Shown piece by piece: positions 43,761 through 55,188 of a DNA stretch of 64,000 nt. The stretch spans positions 38,764-102,763 of the forward strand of contig JAIKVR010000066.1 in assembly GCA_024685545.1 (NCBI GenBank), written 5' to 3'. A model generated the notes under the pieces. The model ran no database searches. It was not told where the DNA came from and saw only the letters and a program-made list of their open reading frames with translations. Source of the DNA: Eubacteriales bacterium (GTDB taxonomy: Bacteria > Bacillota > Clostridia > Eubacteriales > Anaerofustaceae). Positions within the stretch are counted from its first letter, which is position 1; each line of letters begins with the position of its first letter. Position numbers and translations under genes: made by a program.

Positions 43761-44780
43761 ATGATCACAAGAGAATTATTCGGAGTTACACCCGACGGAA
43801 AGGAAGTCGAGCTTATCACCGTGGACAAGGGCTCAGGCATAAAAGCCCAGTTCATCACTCTCGCCGCGGCTTTAAAGCGTCTGGACGTAAAGGACGGAAC
43901 GGGCAAAGTACGCAACGTCGTGCTGGGACATGACGACCTGGAGGGCTATCTTCAAAACGCCGGATTCATAGGGGACACTATCGGGCGTTTCGCCGGCCGC
44001 ATTGCAAAGGCTGCGTTCACTCTTGATGGGACGAGCTACAAGATGGATCCTTCCGGGCGGGACATGCTGCACGGAGGACGCGACGGCTATCACACGAAGC
44101 TATTCAGCTGCGTCACCGACGGGGACGACCTCATCTTTTCCTATTCATCCCCGGACGGCGAATCGGGTTTCCCCGGCAGACTGGATTTCAAGGTCACCTA
44201 CTCCTTCACGGGAGACGCACTGGCTATATCCTACGAAGCCGTCACTGACAAGCCCACCCCGGTGAACTTCACAAACCATTCCTACTTCAACCTTGGAGGA
44301 GGACCGGATATCCTCAGCCACCTGCTCACAATAAACGCACCAAACTATGCGGCTACCGACGACCATCTTATCCCGAAGGGAGAGATACTGCCCGTAGCGG
44401 GGACGGCTCTCGACTTTACCGCGCCAAAGCCCATCGGCCGCGATATCGGAGACGAGATGCTGGCTCCGTACCGCTACGGCTACGACCACACCTATGTGCT
44501 CGGCGGAACAGGATTCAGGACCGCCGCGGTCCTCACCGATGAAGCCAGCAGACTGTCCATGGAGATATCCACCGACCAGCCCGCTCTGCAGCTTTATTCC
44601 GCAGGAGGACTCAGGGAAGTGTCCGGAAGCGACGGGGAGATCTATAACAAGAGCAAGGGTGTGGCTCTGGAGACGCAGCACATACCCGATGCACCGAATC
44701 ACCCGGGATTCCCAGACACCACACTTCGTCCGGGAGAGGTATTCAAATCGAAGACCGTATATACATTTAAAACACTGTAA
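43761..44780 (+). CDS. galM: Aldose 1-epimerase
   Basis: 339 residues. It interconverts alpha and beta anomers of hexoses. Galactose mutarotase fold motifs: IGDTIGRFAGRIAKA near 72, MLHGGRDGYHTKLF near 95 (general acid His region), VNFTNHSYFNLGG near 170 (catalytic His), and the catalytic Glu in VALETQHIPDAPNHPGFP near 300. SD CGGAGAG. The stop overlaps the next start (TAATG). Confidence 0.94.
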   Translation: MITRELFGVTPDGKEVELITVDKGSGIKAQFITLAAALKRLDVKDGTGKVRNVVLGHDDLEGYLQNAGFIGDTIGRFAGRIAKAAFTLDGTSYKMDPSGRDMLHGGRDGYHTKLFSCVTDGDDLIFSYSSPDGESGFPGRLDFKVTYSFTGDALAISYEAVTDKPTPVNFTNHSYFNLGGGPDILSHLLTINAPNYAATDDHLIPKGEILPVAGTALDFTAPKPIGRDIGDEMLAPYRYGYDHTYVLGGTGFRTAAVLTDEASRLSMEISTDQPALQLYSAGGLREVSGSDGEIYNKSKGVALETQHIPDAPNHPGFPDTTLRPGEVFKSKTVYTFKTL

Positions 44781-45370
44781 TGGCTGAAAATATCAAAAGC
44801 ATTAAAAAAACCCTCAGGGAAGAAGCTCGAGCGCTGAGGGCATCGATGACACCGGAATACAGGGAAAAGGCATCCGCAAGGATCTTCGACAAGATCAAGG
44901 AGATGGACTGCTATAAAAAGGCTGGCAGTATCCTGATCTACGTCACCTTCGGGGACGAGATCGTCACTCCACCTTTTATCCGATACATGATAGAGGACGG
45001 CAAGAACGTATATACTCCCACGTGCCTTGAGGACTCCGCCATGGCTTTGTGCCATACCTCAAACTTCCCTGACGATCACCGTCCCGGCACCTGGGGCATT
45101 CTGGAGATGGACCCTAAGACCGCGGAGACAATAGAACCGGAAGAGCTCGACATGGTCGTCACTCCAGGGCTCGCTTTCACACTCACCGGGAAGCGTCTGG
45201 GGTACGGCGGCGGCTATTACGACAGGCTCTTTTCAGCTGTAAGGGAGGACTGCGTGAAACTCGTGCCAACATATGACTGCTGCATCGTCGACGACATCCC
45301 GTACGGCAGGTACGACAGATACGTGGATATGCTCGTCACCGAAAAAAAGACCGTTTTCGTTAAGAAATGA
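44780..45370 (+). CDS. 5-formyltetrahydrofolate cyclo-ligase
   Basis: 196 residues. It uses ATP to convert 5-formyl-THF to 5,10-methenyl-THF, recycling a dead-end folate. Seen: KKTLREEARALRASMTPEYR at the N-terminus, VTPGLAFTLTGKRLGYGGGYYDRLF near 130-155 (the G-x-GGGYYD signature) and TYDCCIVDDIPYGRYDRYVD near the end. It is coupled to galM by the TAATG overlap; no SD is needed beyond that. Confidence 0.93.
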   Translation: MAENIKSIKKTLREEARALRASMTPEYREKASARIFDKIKEMDCYKKAGSILIYVTFGDEIVTPPFIRYMIEDGKNVYTPTCLEDSAMALCHTSNFPDDHRPGTWGILEMDPKTAETIEPEELDMVVTPGLAFTLTGKRLGYGGGYYDRLFSAVREDCVKLVPTYDCCIVDDIPYGRYDRYVDMLVTEKKTVFVKK

Positions 45371-45450
45371 TGAATTTTCGGCTCTGCCGTATCCCGCGGG
45401 GCCGGAAATGCGGTAAAATCCAATCATTGCCATATAAAAGGAGTCCATAA

Positions 45451-45843
45451 ATGACCAACAAGAATAAGAAAGCCAAAAACACCGTATTCTTCTACTTCGG
45501 CATAATCGCGCTTCTCCTGCTTGCTGCGACATTCGCCTTCTATGCCATCCAGTACGAGAACAACCTGGAGGACTATATCGAATACTACGGGTATTCCAGG
45601 GAAGAGATGAAGGAATACATGCCGTTCTTCAGCAATGTGATCCCCGAGTATCTGCCCAGCTTCATGGGCTTCTCGACTCTCGCTGCCGTGCTCTTCGGCT
45701 TTGATATGGTAAGCAAGAAGCTGTCTCCTCTCACCGATTTCTTCTCAGCTGAGGAAGAAGATGACTATGATGAGCAAGAAGCTGCACCTGCAGGCGGCGA
45801 AGAAGAGCCCGGTGAAGCTCCGGAAGAGCCGCAGGCGGAATAA
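45451..45843 (+). CDS. Small membrane protein with an acidic tail
   Basis: 130 residues. A basic start (MTNKNKKAKN), then a membrane helix, about 11-32 (TVFFYFGIIALLLLAATFAF). A tyrosine- and glutamate-rich segment, EDYIEYYGYSREEMKEYMPF, is followed by a second, weaker hydrophobic stretch (LPSFMGFSTLAAVLFGFD). The tail is highly acidic with Pro-Ala-Glu repeats (APAGGEEEPGEAPEEPQAE). I do not recognise a family. SD AAAGGAG. A terminator follows. Confidence 0.65.
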   Translation: MTNKNKKAKNTVFFYFGIIALLLLAATFAFYAIQYENNLEDYIEYYGYSREEMKEYMPFFSNVIPEYLPSFMGFSTLAAVLFGFDMVSKKLSPLTDFFSAEEEDDYDEQEAAPAGGEEEPGEAPEEPQAE

Positions 45844-45871
45844 TCCTGCTGCCCCTCAGCAAGAAAAAAAC

Positions 45872-45896
45872 AGCCGCAGCAGCGCTGCGGCTTTTA
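45872..45896 (+). terminator. Intrinsic terminator before the pseudouridine synthase gene
   Basis: AGCCGCAGC and GCTGCGGCT around AGC, followed by TTTTAA. It ends only 3 bases before the ATG at 45900. Confidence 0.8.
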
Positions 45897-45899
45897 ACT

Positions 45900-46823
45900 A
45901 TGAACGCTTTTCATACACCATACAGATACGATTATGAGGTCGCCGGATATTCCGGACGTATATATAATTACCTGAGAGGCCGCTGCGACTATTCGGGGAG
46001 AGTTCTCCGCGCAGTCAAATACGACGGTAAGGTGCTCCTGAACGGGGAGCCTACGTTCTATTCGCGCCAGTGCGGCGAAGGAGACCTGATCACCGTGATC
46101 CTTCCGGAGGAACGCCCCGACGATATCGCGGGCACCATACCCTTGAGTCTCATATATGAGGACAGCGACATCCTCATCGCCGACAAGCCTCCCTATATGC
46201 TGGTGCACCCCAGCGGGGAGAGGAGGGAAAACACACTCGTCAACTCCATCTACCTGCACTGGAGAGATATCGGCTACACAGGCAAGGTCCATTTCGTTTC
46301 CCGGCTGGACATGAACACCTCCGGGCTTATAACGATCGGACGCAACCGCTTTGTGCACGGCGCGCTCCAGTCGATGGCGCATAAGGGGCTCATAAAGAAG
46401 CGCTACACCGCCATCTGCGAAGGAGTGCCGGAAAAACAGGAGGGAACGATAGACACTCCCATCGAGCGCGTCGAGGGCAGCATCTTAAGGCAGCCCGGCG
46501 AGGACGGCAAGGATAGCGTTACGGAATACAGGGTACTTGCCGAGAACGGCAGGTACTCGCTCGTGGAGCTGACCATACTTACCGGCCGCACCCACCAGAT
46601 CAGGGTGCACATGAAGTCCATCGGCTGCCCAGTGCTCGGAGACGACCTGTACGGTTCCCCGAGCAGTCTGATAGGGCGTCAGGCTCTGCACGCCTCTTTT
46701 GTTTCTCTGATCCAGCCATACACCAGGCAGGAGCTCGAGTTTTCTTCACTTCTTCCTGAGGACATGCGCCTCGCTCTGGAAGCCATCGGGATGACCGCAC
46801 AAATTGAGTGGCAGGTTAAATAA
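45900..46823 (+). CDS. RluA family pseudouridine synthase
   Basis: 307 residues. It isomerises uridines in rRNA or tRNA. The N-terminal 75 residues look like an S4-type RNA-binding domain (RVLRAVKYDGKVLLNGEP). The catalytic region has LIYEDSDILIADKPPYMLVHP near 82, the active Asp in FVSRLDMNTSGLI near 140 (Ser in place of the usual His of HRLD), RYTAICEG near 168 and LLTGRTHQIRVHM-like ILTGRTHQIRVHMK near 226. The start is uncertain: the ATG lies 3 bases after a terminator hairpin and has no SD, yet homology extends close to the N-terminus. Confidence 0.88.
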   Translation: MNAFHTPYRYDYEVAGYSGRIYNYLRGRCDYSGRVLRAVKYDGKVLLNGEPTFYSRQCGEGDLITVILPEERPDDIAGTIPLSLIYEDSDILIADKPPYMLVHPSGERRENTLVNSIYLHWRDIGYTGKVHFVSRLDMNTSGLITIGRNRFVHGALQSMAHKGLIKKRYTAICEGVPEKQEGTIDTPIERVEGSILRQPGEDGKDSVTEYRVLAENGRYSLVELTILTGRTHQIRVHMKSIGCPVLGDDLYGSPSSLIGRQALHASFVSLIQPYTRQELEFSSLLPEDMRLALEAIGMTAQIEWQVK

Positions 46824-46835
46824 ACGCTATAATTG

Positions 46836-46864
46836 TTGATAAAAGACCTCAGCAGACTTATAAT
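46836..46864 (+). promoter_or_regulatory. Sigma-A promoter of lon
   Basis: TTGATA (46836-46841), 17 bases and TATAAT (46859-46864), 30 bases before the lon start. No CIRCE or CtsR-type repeat was noticed next to it. Confidence 0.75.
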
Positions 46865-46894
46865 AATAAAACAGACATTTTCCGGGAGGAATAT

Positions 46895-49239
46895 ATGCTT
46901 AAGACACTTATAAACGACAAGGCTAAGGACAAGCCCCTGGCCCCCAATGAGATGATCGTGCCCCTGCTCCCTACCGAGGACGTGATCATCGGGCCTTATA
47001 TGAGCACTTCCCTCGACATCGTCAAGGGAAAGCTCCTTTCAGCCGTGATGAGCGTTTCACGCACCACCCGGCTCGTAGTCATGGTCGATAAATTAAACAG
47101 CAGCGAGGAACCTACTCTTTATGACTTAAGACCCGTAGGGACCCTGTGCGATATAAAGGGCGTAATGCGTTATACCAGGGACACCACGCGCGTCAACGTG
47201 GACGGAAAGGCCCGTGTCCTTATTAAGGAGATCGTCTCCCGCGATCCCGTGCTTACGGCAAGGGTGGAGACCCTCGACAATCAGGATAAGGAGTATTCTG
47301 TCGAGGAACGGGCACTTTTCCAGATATTAAGGGAAAAATACGAGGACCTCAGCGCTATCATCGGCAAACCTGACGACAGGATGGATGAGACTGTCACCAG
47401 CAAGAACCCTGACGACGGCTGCGATTACATATTGTCCCGCTCCCCGCTATCGTCGGAGGAATTCTATGAGGTGCTGGACAACCTCGACACAGCCTCCCGT
47501 ATAAGGCGGCTCATCGAGCATATAGATATGGCACTGCGCACCGCACAGCTGGAGGTCGACATAGAATCAAGGGTAGCCTCCAACTTCGCAGAGGAACAGA
47601 AGGCCCGATACCTTCGCGAAAAGAGGGATGCGATCGACAGGGAGCTCGGAGGAGATGAAGACGAAGTCGATGAATACCGCAAGAAGATCGAAGCCCTTCC
47701 CATTCAGGAGGAATATAAGAACCGCCTGTTAAAGGAACTGAGCAAATACGAAGGCACGCCTGTAGGCAGCCAGGAGGCATCCGTCACAGAAAGCTACTTC
47801 GATGTCGTGCTCGACCTGCCCTGGGCCAACGACGGCCCGCCGGCCTTTGACATAAACGAAGCTCAGGAAATACTGGAATCCGACCACTACGGTCTGGAAA
47901 AGGTCAAAAAGAGAATACTCGAATACCTTGCGGTCCTCAAGCTCACGAATACTCTGAAAAGCCCGATACTCTGCCTCGTCGGTCCTCCCGGGGTCGGCAA
48001 GACCTCCATCGCAAGGAGCGTGGCCAGAGCGACCAACCGCAAGTTCACGCGCCTTTCACTGGGCGGCATGCACGACGAAGCTGAGATAAGAGGCCACCGC
48101 AAGACCTACGTCGGAGCCATGCCCGGCCGCATCATTGCGGGGCTGAGACAGGTGGGTACCACCGGAACGGTCTTCCTTCTGGACGAGATCGACAAGCTCT
48201 CCAAAGACTATAAGGGAGACCCGGCCAGCGCGTTGCTTGAAGTATTGGACCCCGAACAGAACTCCACTTTCATGGACAACTACGTGGAGATCCCCTTTGA
48301 CCTGTCGCCGGTCATGTTCATTACCACTGCCAACAGCAAGGACACTATCCCGGCGCCTCTTCTGGACAGACTTGAGGTCATCGAGATCGACGGGTACCTG
48401 CCTGATGAGAAGCTCCAGATCGCCAAGCAGCATCTGGTGGAGAAACAGATGAAGGCCAATGGCGTCACCGCAGAAAACATAGAATTCACAGACGAAGTGC
48501 TCTCGGAGATCATCAACAGCTACACCAGAGAAGCCGGAGTGCGCCAGCTGGAAAGATCCATAGCGTCTCTTTGCCGCAAAGCGGCCATGAACGTGGTCTC
48601 CGGCAAAGGCGAAAAACTCCCTCTTGCTCCCGAGGACCTGCGCGGATATCTCGGAGCGAAGGTACGCGCTTATGAAGTCGAAAAAGACGTCGATCTGATC
48701 GGGAGGGTGAACGGCCTTGCCTGGACGAGCGACGGCGGTTGCACGCTTCCTTTGGAAGCGGCGGTCAGCGAGGGCAAGGGCGGACTCGAGCTCACCGGAC
48801 ACCTCGGGGACGTCATGAAGGAATCTGCCAGAGCAGCCATAGGCTACATCAAGACCAACCCGGATAAATTTGGCATCGCTCCGGATGCCTGGGATAAGAT
48901 GAACATCAATATCCACGCGCCTGAAGGCGCGGTGCCCAAGGACGGTCCTTCCGCCGGCGTGACCCTTGCTACGGTGCTCCTGTCTGCGATCAAGAAGGAA
49001 CCGGTGAACCAGCTGCTGGCAATGACAGGCGAGATCACACTTACAGGACGCGTCCTGCCCATCGGAGGACTGAGGGAAAAGCTCTTTGCAGCCGGACGCG
49101 CTGGAATAAAGAGAGTCATCATACCTAAGGAAAACGAGGAAGATCTGACGGACGTGCCCCAGCAGTTCAAGGACGCGCTCCAGATATCCTTCGCCGAGAC
49201 CTACGATGACGTATACAGATTCGCCTTCGGGGACAGGCC

Positions 49240-49243
<4 letters not shown>
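46895..49243 (+). CDS. lon: ATP-dependent protease Lon
   Basis: 782 residues. It degrades misfolded and regulatory proteins. N-terminal LAN domain from VPLLPTEDVIIGP; a coiled region near 230-260 (EEQKARYLREKRDAIDREL); AAA+ module with GPPGVGKTSIARSVA near 363 and VFLLDEIDKLSKD near 430; protease domain with the catalytic Ser in PKDGPSAGVTLATVLL near 683 and the Lys in a later GLREKLFAAGRAGIKR near 727. SD GGGAGG. It overlaps engB by 4 bases (GTGA), the classic lon-engB pair. Confidence 0.96.
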
Positions 49244-51107
<1,864 letters not shown>

Positions 51108-51145
51108 CCCAAAGACGATAATTACAATACAGAGTTAAGGACCCT

Positions 51146-52288
51146 ATGGACAGTAATCCCGGCAACGAGAAGAAAAAGATAGTTCTGATCTCGAAGGAAA
51201 CATTGCAGAAGAAAAACGACCAGGCGGCACCAAAGAAGAACGAAGCCCAAACAGAACGGACCGCCCGGACCGTTCCGTCAAAAGCACCTTCTTCCGGGAC
51301 CAGGAGAACGCAGTCTTCAAAGCCGGCACCTGCATCAAACACGCGAAAAGCGTCTTCAAAAGCACGCCCCGCGGCAGCTATGCCACGTACGGCTTCTGCA
51401 AATTCTGAATCAAAGCTGCCGGAGACTTCCATTCTCAGAGAGGCATCGCCCAAAAAAGCTGCGCCAGTACCGAAAAACGGTACGAAACAAAAAAAGCCCA
51501 CTGCCGCTGTCTCTGCCTCTGCCGCGTCAAAGCGCGGCAATGATAAAAGTGCCGCAACAGCAGAAACTGCTTCACGTCAAACAAAGACCAGGCCCAGGAG
51601 GAGAGTAACAAAAAAGCTTCCCACCGTGATCCTTATGACGCTGGTAATGCTGATCATTGCGGCATGCGTCTTCATCATATGGGAACGCACCGACAACTCC
51701 ATATATCTCAAAGCTTATGACGCAGGTCAGACGATAGCCGGAGACGGAGTGGAGGTCACGTTCCTGGAATGCTCCGTCATGAACGAGCTCCTTACATACC
51801 CGCTGGATCCAAACTATGTATATGTCAAAACGGTCTACGTAGTACGAAATACGCTCTCCACTGCCAAAGACTGGCATATCATGCCGTATCTCACACTTGC
51901 TCCGTACACCTTCCATGAAGGCGGCTATCTGGCCGTCCCGTACGAGAATGCAGCCGGCACAGATGATTCGGAAGCTGATGTCTCCAACGCTTACATCGAC
52001 GAGAATTTTTATGGCGTGTTTGATTTCAACGTGCTGCAGATCTTCGGGCTTGAGCGCGGAATCGATTTCACGGACATCAAAGCCGACCTTGAACCGGGAG
52101 CGACCCGCACCTGTGCTGACGTGTTCAGGATAAAAAAGGAGCTGTTCGACGATACAGTTTATTTTATCGGGATAGACACCATACCCGGAGCGATCGTCAG
52201 GATCGGAAGCGAGGACGACATCGGCATATGGGAATTTGACCCTGAATCCAATACAGCAATAAAAACAACAGTCCCTGCAGGACAATAA
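51146..52288 (+). CDS. Membrane-anchored protein with a long basic low-complexity N-terminus
   Basis: 380 residues; family not recognised. Residues 1-155 are low complexity, rich in Lys, Ala, Ser, Thr, Arg and Pro, and likely disordered and cytoplasmic. One membrane helix lies at about 158-180 (LPTVILMTLVMLIIAACVFI). The remaining 200 residues are a mostly beta, probably extracytoplasmic domain: GVEVTFLECSVMNELLTYPL, YVYVKTVYVVRNTL, a DFTDIKADLEPGATRTCADVF segment and YFIGIDTIPGAIVRIG. This resembles DUF4352-like domains in layout only. It sits between serS and trpS, 12 bases from the latter. Confidence 0.7.
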   Translation: MDSNPGNEKKKIVLISKETLQKKNDQAAPKKNEAQTERTARTVPSKAPSSGTRRTQSSKPAPASNTRKASSKARPAAAMPRTASANSESKLPETSILREASPKKAAPVPKNGTKQKKPTAAVSASAASKRGNDKSAATAETASRQTKTRPRRRVTKKLPTVILMTLVMLIIAACVFIIWERTDNSIYLKAYDAGQTIAGDGVEVTFLECSVMNELLTYPLDPNYVYVKTVYVVRNTLSTAKDWHIMPYLTLAPYTFHEGGYLAVPYENAAGTDDSEADVSNAYIDENFYGVFDFNVLQIFGLERGIDFTDIKADLEPGATRTCADVFRIKKELFDDTVYFIGIDTIPGAIVRIGSEDDIGIWEFDPESNTAIKTTVPAGQ

Positions 52289-52299
52289 AGGAGGACAAC

Positions 52300-53313
52300 A
52301 TGTTCGATAAGGATAAGAAGATCATTTTCAGCGGCATCCAGCCGTCCGGCGATTTCACAATCGCCAACTATTTCGGTGCCATACGCAACTGGGTGCTCCT
52401 GCAGAACGATTACAACAGCATCTTCTGCGTGGTCGACCTGCACGCCATCACAGTTCCCCAGGAGCCTGCGGTACTTAGGAGGAGGAGCATCGAATGTGCG
52501 GCGATGATACTTGCCAGCGGCATCGATCCGGAAAAATCCCTGCTTTTCTTCCAGTCCAGCGTCTCCGCCCACAGTGAACTATGCTGGCTTTTGAACTGCA
52601 ACTCATATATGGGCGAGATGGCCAGGATGACACAATATAAGGAAAAGAGCGTCAAGCAAGGTGACACCATAAGGGTCGGCCTGTTTGATTATCCCGTACT
52701 CATGGCCGCGGACATCCTCCTGTACAACACGGATATAGTGCCCGTGGGAGATGACCAGACCCAGCATGTGGAGCTGGCGAGAAATATCGCCGAGAGGTTC
52801 AACCACAACTATTCACCGACCTTCGTCGTGCCCGAGGGCTATTACGGCAAGGCTGGCTCCCGCATTATGAGCCTCGCAAATCCGGAAAAGAAGATGAGCA
52901 AATCGGACGAGAATACGAACGCGTTCATCCTTATGAAGGACAAGCGGGACGTCATCATGAACAAGTTCAAGAGGGCCGTCACGGACAGTGAGACCGAGGT
53001 ATATTACGACAAGGAAAAGAAAAAAGGCATCTCCAACCTGCTGGAGATTTATTCCTGCGCCAAAGGAATCACCATTCCCGAGGCGGAAGCTGAATGCAGG
53101 GGGATGAGCTACGCCGAGTTCAAGGAATGCGTCGGGACTGCTGTCGCGGACTGCCTTGATCCGATCCAGGTGCGCTTCGAGGCGCTCATGAACGATAAAC
53201 CGGCACTGGAAAAGATCCTTATGGATTCAGCCGATGCAGCCCGCTCCATCGCGAACAAGACTCTCCGCAAGGTGCAGAAGAAGATCGGCTTCTATCAGTT
53301 CGGGAGCAAATAA
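52300..53313 (+). CDS. trpS: Tryptophanyl-tRNA synthetase
   Basis: 337 residues, class I. It charges tRNA-Trp. IIFSGIQPSGDFTIANYFG near 8 (HIGH-like TIAN), HAITVPQEPA, DILLYNTDIVPVGDDQTQHVELAR near 143, and the KMSKS loop KKMSKSDENTNAF near 198. SD AAAGGAGG. It lies 12 bases after the membrane protein gene. Its C-terminal YQFGSK is the usual end. Confidence 0.95.
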   Translation: MFDKDKKIIFSGIQPSGDFTIANYFGAIRNWVLLQNDYNSIFCVVDLHAITVPQEPAVLRRRSIECAAMILASGIDPEKSLLFFQSSVSAHSELCWLLNCNSYMGEMARMTQYKEKSVKQGDTIRVGLFDYPVLMAADILLYNTDIVPVGDDQTQHVELARNIAERFNHNYSPTFVVPEGYYGKAGSRIMSLANPEKKMSKSDENTNAFILMKDKRDVIMNKFKRAVTDSETEVYYDKEKKKGISNLLEIYSCAKGITIPEAEAECRGMSYAEFKECVGTAVADCLDPIQVRFEALMNDKPALEKILMDSADAARSIANKTLRKVQKKIGFYQFGSK

Positions 53314-53375
53314 GATCATTAACGAAAAGCTTCGACGGTTAATACTGCCTAAGCAAGCAGGTTAATACTTTGCAC

Positions 53376-53405
53376 AAATGGCATGATTTTCGGGTCATGC
53401 CATTT
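53376..53405 (+). terminator. Terminator after trpS
   Basis: AAATGGCATGA and TCATGCCATTT, an 11-bp perfect stem around TTTTCGGG. The following T-run is weak (CCTGTCTCT). It probably ends the long plus-strand housekeeping run. Confidence 0.75.
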
Positions 53406-53571
53406 CCTGTCTCTGACATTATCGTTCAGGCACGCATACAGGGAGGACGATCACTCTTGATTTACCGACCTGCGTCTTTTAACTCGGTAAATGCTTTATC
53501 TCAACAAGCGGAGGGAAGCAGTCAAACAGCTTCCGATCTTCGTTGATGCTGTTTTTGAAGGAGTTTGAAGT

Positions 53572-54069
53572 ATGGAAACGGAACGGCTGATTCTGGACAG
53601 CATACGGGAATCAGACAAAGAGGATTACTATCACAACATATCCCACGATAAGAAGGTGCTGGAAACCTTTATCTGCAGGTATGCAGAAACACTGGAAGAC
53701 TTTGACTTTTCTTCTTACCTGGGCAGAAGCGATTTATTTGCGATTCGGCTAAAGGAAACGGAACGGCTCATTGGCATCATCAGTCTGTTCGACGAAGGGA
53801 ATAATGCCTGCGAGATAGGCTACGGTATAGGGTCGGATTATTGGAATCAAGGTTATGCCACCGAGGCGGTCGAACGGTTTTTGAAATACCTGTTTGAAGA
53901 GACGAGTTACCGTACGGTCTATGCATCCTACTTTCCCGGAAACGACGCCTCCCGGCGTGTGATGGAAAAGTGCGGTATGCTATATGATCATTCTTCTGAA
54001 AAGGAATTGAGCTATCTGGGAGTCGAGAGAGATCTCATCTACTATGTGATAAGAAAGGAACGGTTATGA
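53572..54069 (+). CDS. GNAT family N-acetyltransferase (RimJ/RimL-like)
   Basis: 165 residues. It starts METERLILDSIRESDKEDYY, typical of the Acetyltransf_3 group that acetylates ribosomal or small-molecule amines. The acetyl-CoA region is IGYGIGSDYWNQGYATEAV near 83-100, and NDASRRVMEKCGM near 126 is the usual helix. SD AAGGAG. It overlaps the DUF3795 gene by 4 bases (ATGA). The substrate is unknown. Confidence 0.88.
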   Translation: METERLILDSIRESDKEDYYHNISHDKKVLETFICRYAETLEDFDFSSYLGRSDLFAIRLKETERLIGIISLFDEGNNACEIGYGIGSDYWNQGYATEAVERFLKYLFEETSYRTVYASYFPGNDASRRVMEKCGMLYDHSSEKELSYLGVERDLIYYVIRKERL

Positions 54070-54404
54070 ATAAGTTTATTGCCTACTGCGGTCTGGACTG
54101 CGAAAGCTGCGAAGCCCGTATTGCCACAATCAACAATGACGATGCGCTGCGCAGAAAAGTCGCTACACTGTGGTCGGAACTCAACAACACAGAAATTACA
54201 CCGGAAATGATCAACTGCTCCGGATGCCGGATAGACGGCGTGAAGACCCCTTACTGCGATTCACTCTGTCCGATTCGCGCGTGCGCAAAGCAAAAAGAAA
54301 TCGAGACCTGCGGGGCCTGCCCGGAAATGAAGATTTGTGAGAATCTCCATGCAATCACTCAAAACAACGAGGACGCTCTCTTTAGACTGAAAAGCGGGAA
54401 CTGA
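54066..54404 (+). CDS. DUF3795 family protein
   Basis: 112 residues. The start IAYCGLDCESCEAR and the Cys-rich body (CSGCRIDGVKTPYCDSLCPIRAC, then CGACPEMKIC) are the hallmark of DUF3795, a small protein common in anaerobes and thought to bind zinc or an iron-sulfur cluster. About eleven Cys are present. It is coupled to the acetyltransferase gene and lies 22 bases before a flavoprotein with its own Cys cluster. Confidence 0.85.
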   Translation: MNKFIAYCGLDCESCEARIATINNDDALRRKVATLWSELNNTEITPEMINCSGCRIDGVKTPYCDSLCPIRACAKQKEIETCGACPEMKICENLHAITQNNEDALFRLKSGN

Positions 54405-54426
54405 CTACAATTTGGGAGTATTTCAA

Positions 54427-55110
54427 GTGAAGATACTGGTCCTGAACGGAAGTCCTAAAAGGGACAAGAGCGATACCATGCACATTACCCGAGCATTCCT
54501 GAAAGGCATGCAGGAAGCAGGGTTACATGATATACATATCATCGACACCATTGACCGGCATATCGAATACTGCACTGGCTGCTTTGCCTGTATGCATAAC
54601 GGCGGTAAATGTATCCATGATGACGATATGAAAGTGATTCTGGAGGAAATCCTGGAGAGCGAACTACTGTTGTTCAGCTTCCCTCTGTATTGCTATGGGA
54701 TGCCCGCATCTCTGAAAGCTCTGCTGGACCGAACGCTTCCCCTCTCCAATATGGCTATGCAAAGGGTCGGGGAACGTTACCGACACGTTGGTCAGACAAA
54801 TTTCAGCCATCTTAAATACATGATGATCTGCGGCTGCGGTTTCCCTAACAGTAAACAGAACTTTGAACCGGCGGTCATGCAATTTAAACTGTGCTTCCCT
54901 GGTAATCACACGATCATAACTGTTCCCGAAAGTCCTATGTTCAACACACCGGAAGCTTCAATCGTGACCTCACCAAGGCTGGAACTGATCAGCCTTGCCG
55001 GACGGCAATACGCTGAAAAGGGAGAGATCGAGGAACAACTGCTGACTGAGATCATTTCTCCCATGATCCCCGAAGAACAATACGCTGCCATCGTGAACGG
55101 CAGCGCGTAA
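54427..55110 (+). CDS. Flavodoxin-family NAD(P)H-dependent oxidoreductase (iron-sulfur flavoprotein type)
   Basis: 227 residues. FMN-binding start MKILVLNGSPKRDKSDTMHI; the Cys motif YCTGCFACMHNGGKCIHDDDM near 46 is that of the iron-sulfur flavoprotein group (C-x2-C-x-n-C); FSFPLYCYGMPASLKALLDR near 83 is the typical third FMN loop. It probably transfers electrons from NAD(P)H or ferredoxin to small molecules. The GTG start at 54427 is chosen for GGGAGT, 7 bases upstream; a TTG five codons earlier is the alternative. Confidence 0.85.
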   Translation: MKILVLNGSPKRDKSDTMHITRAFLKGMQEAGLHDIHIIDTIDRHIEYCTGCFACMHNGGKCIHDDDMKVILEEILESELLLFSFPLYCYGMPASLKALLDRTLPLSNMAMQRVGERYRHVGQTNFSHLKYMMICGCGFPNSKQNFEPAVMQFKLCFPGNHTIITVPESPMFNTPEASIVTSPRLELISLAGRQYAEKGEIEEQLLTEIISPMIPEEQYAAIVNGSA

Positions 55111-55188
55111 TCGAGAGAAATACTGTTTCAGATCAGAAAAGCAGTAACGGCATAAAGAGAAACAGTCAGGAGAAGGTGGAAAGTCAGA

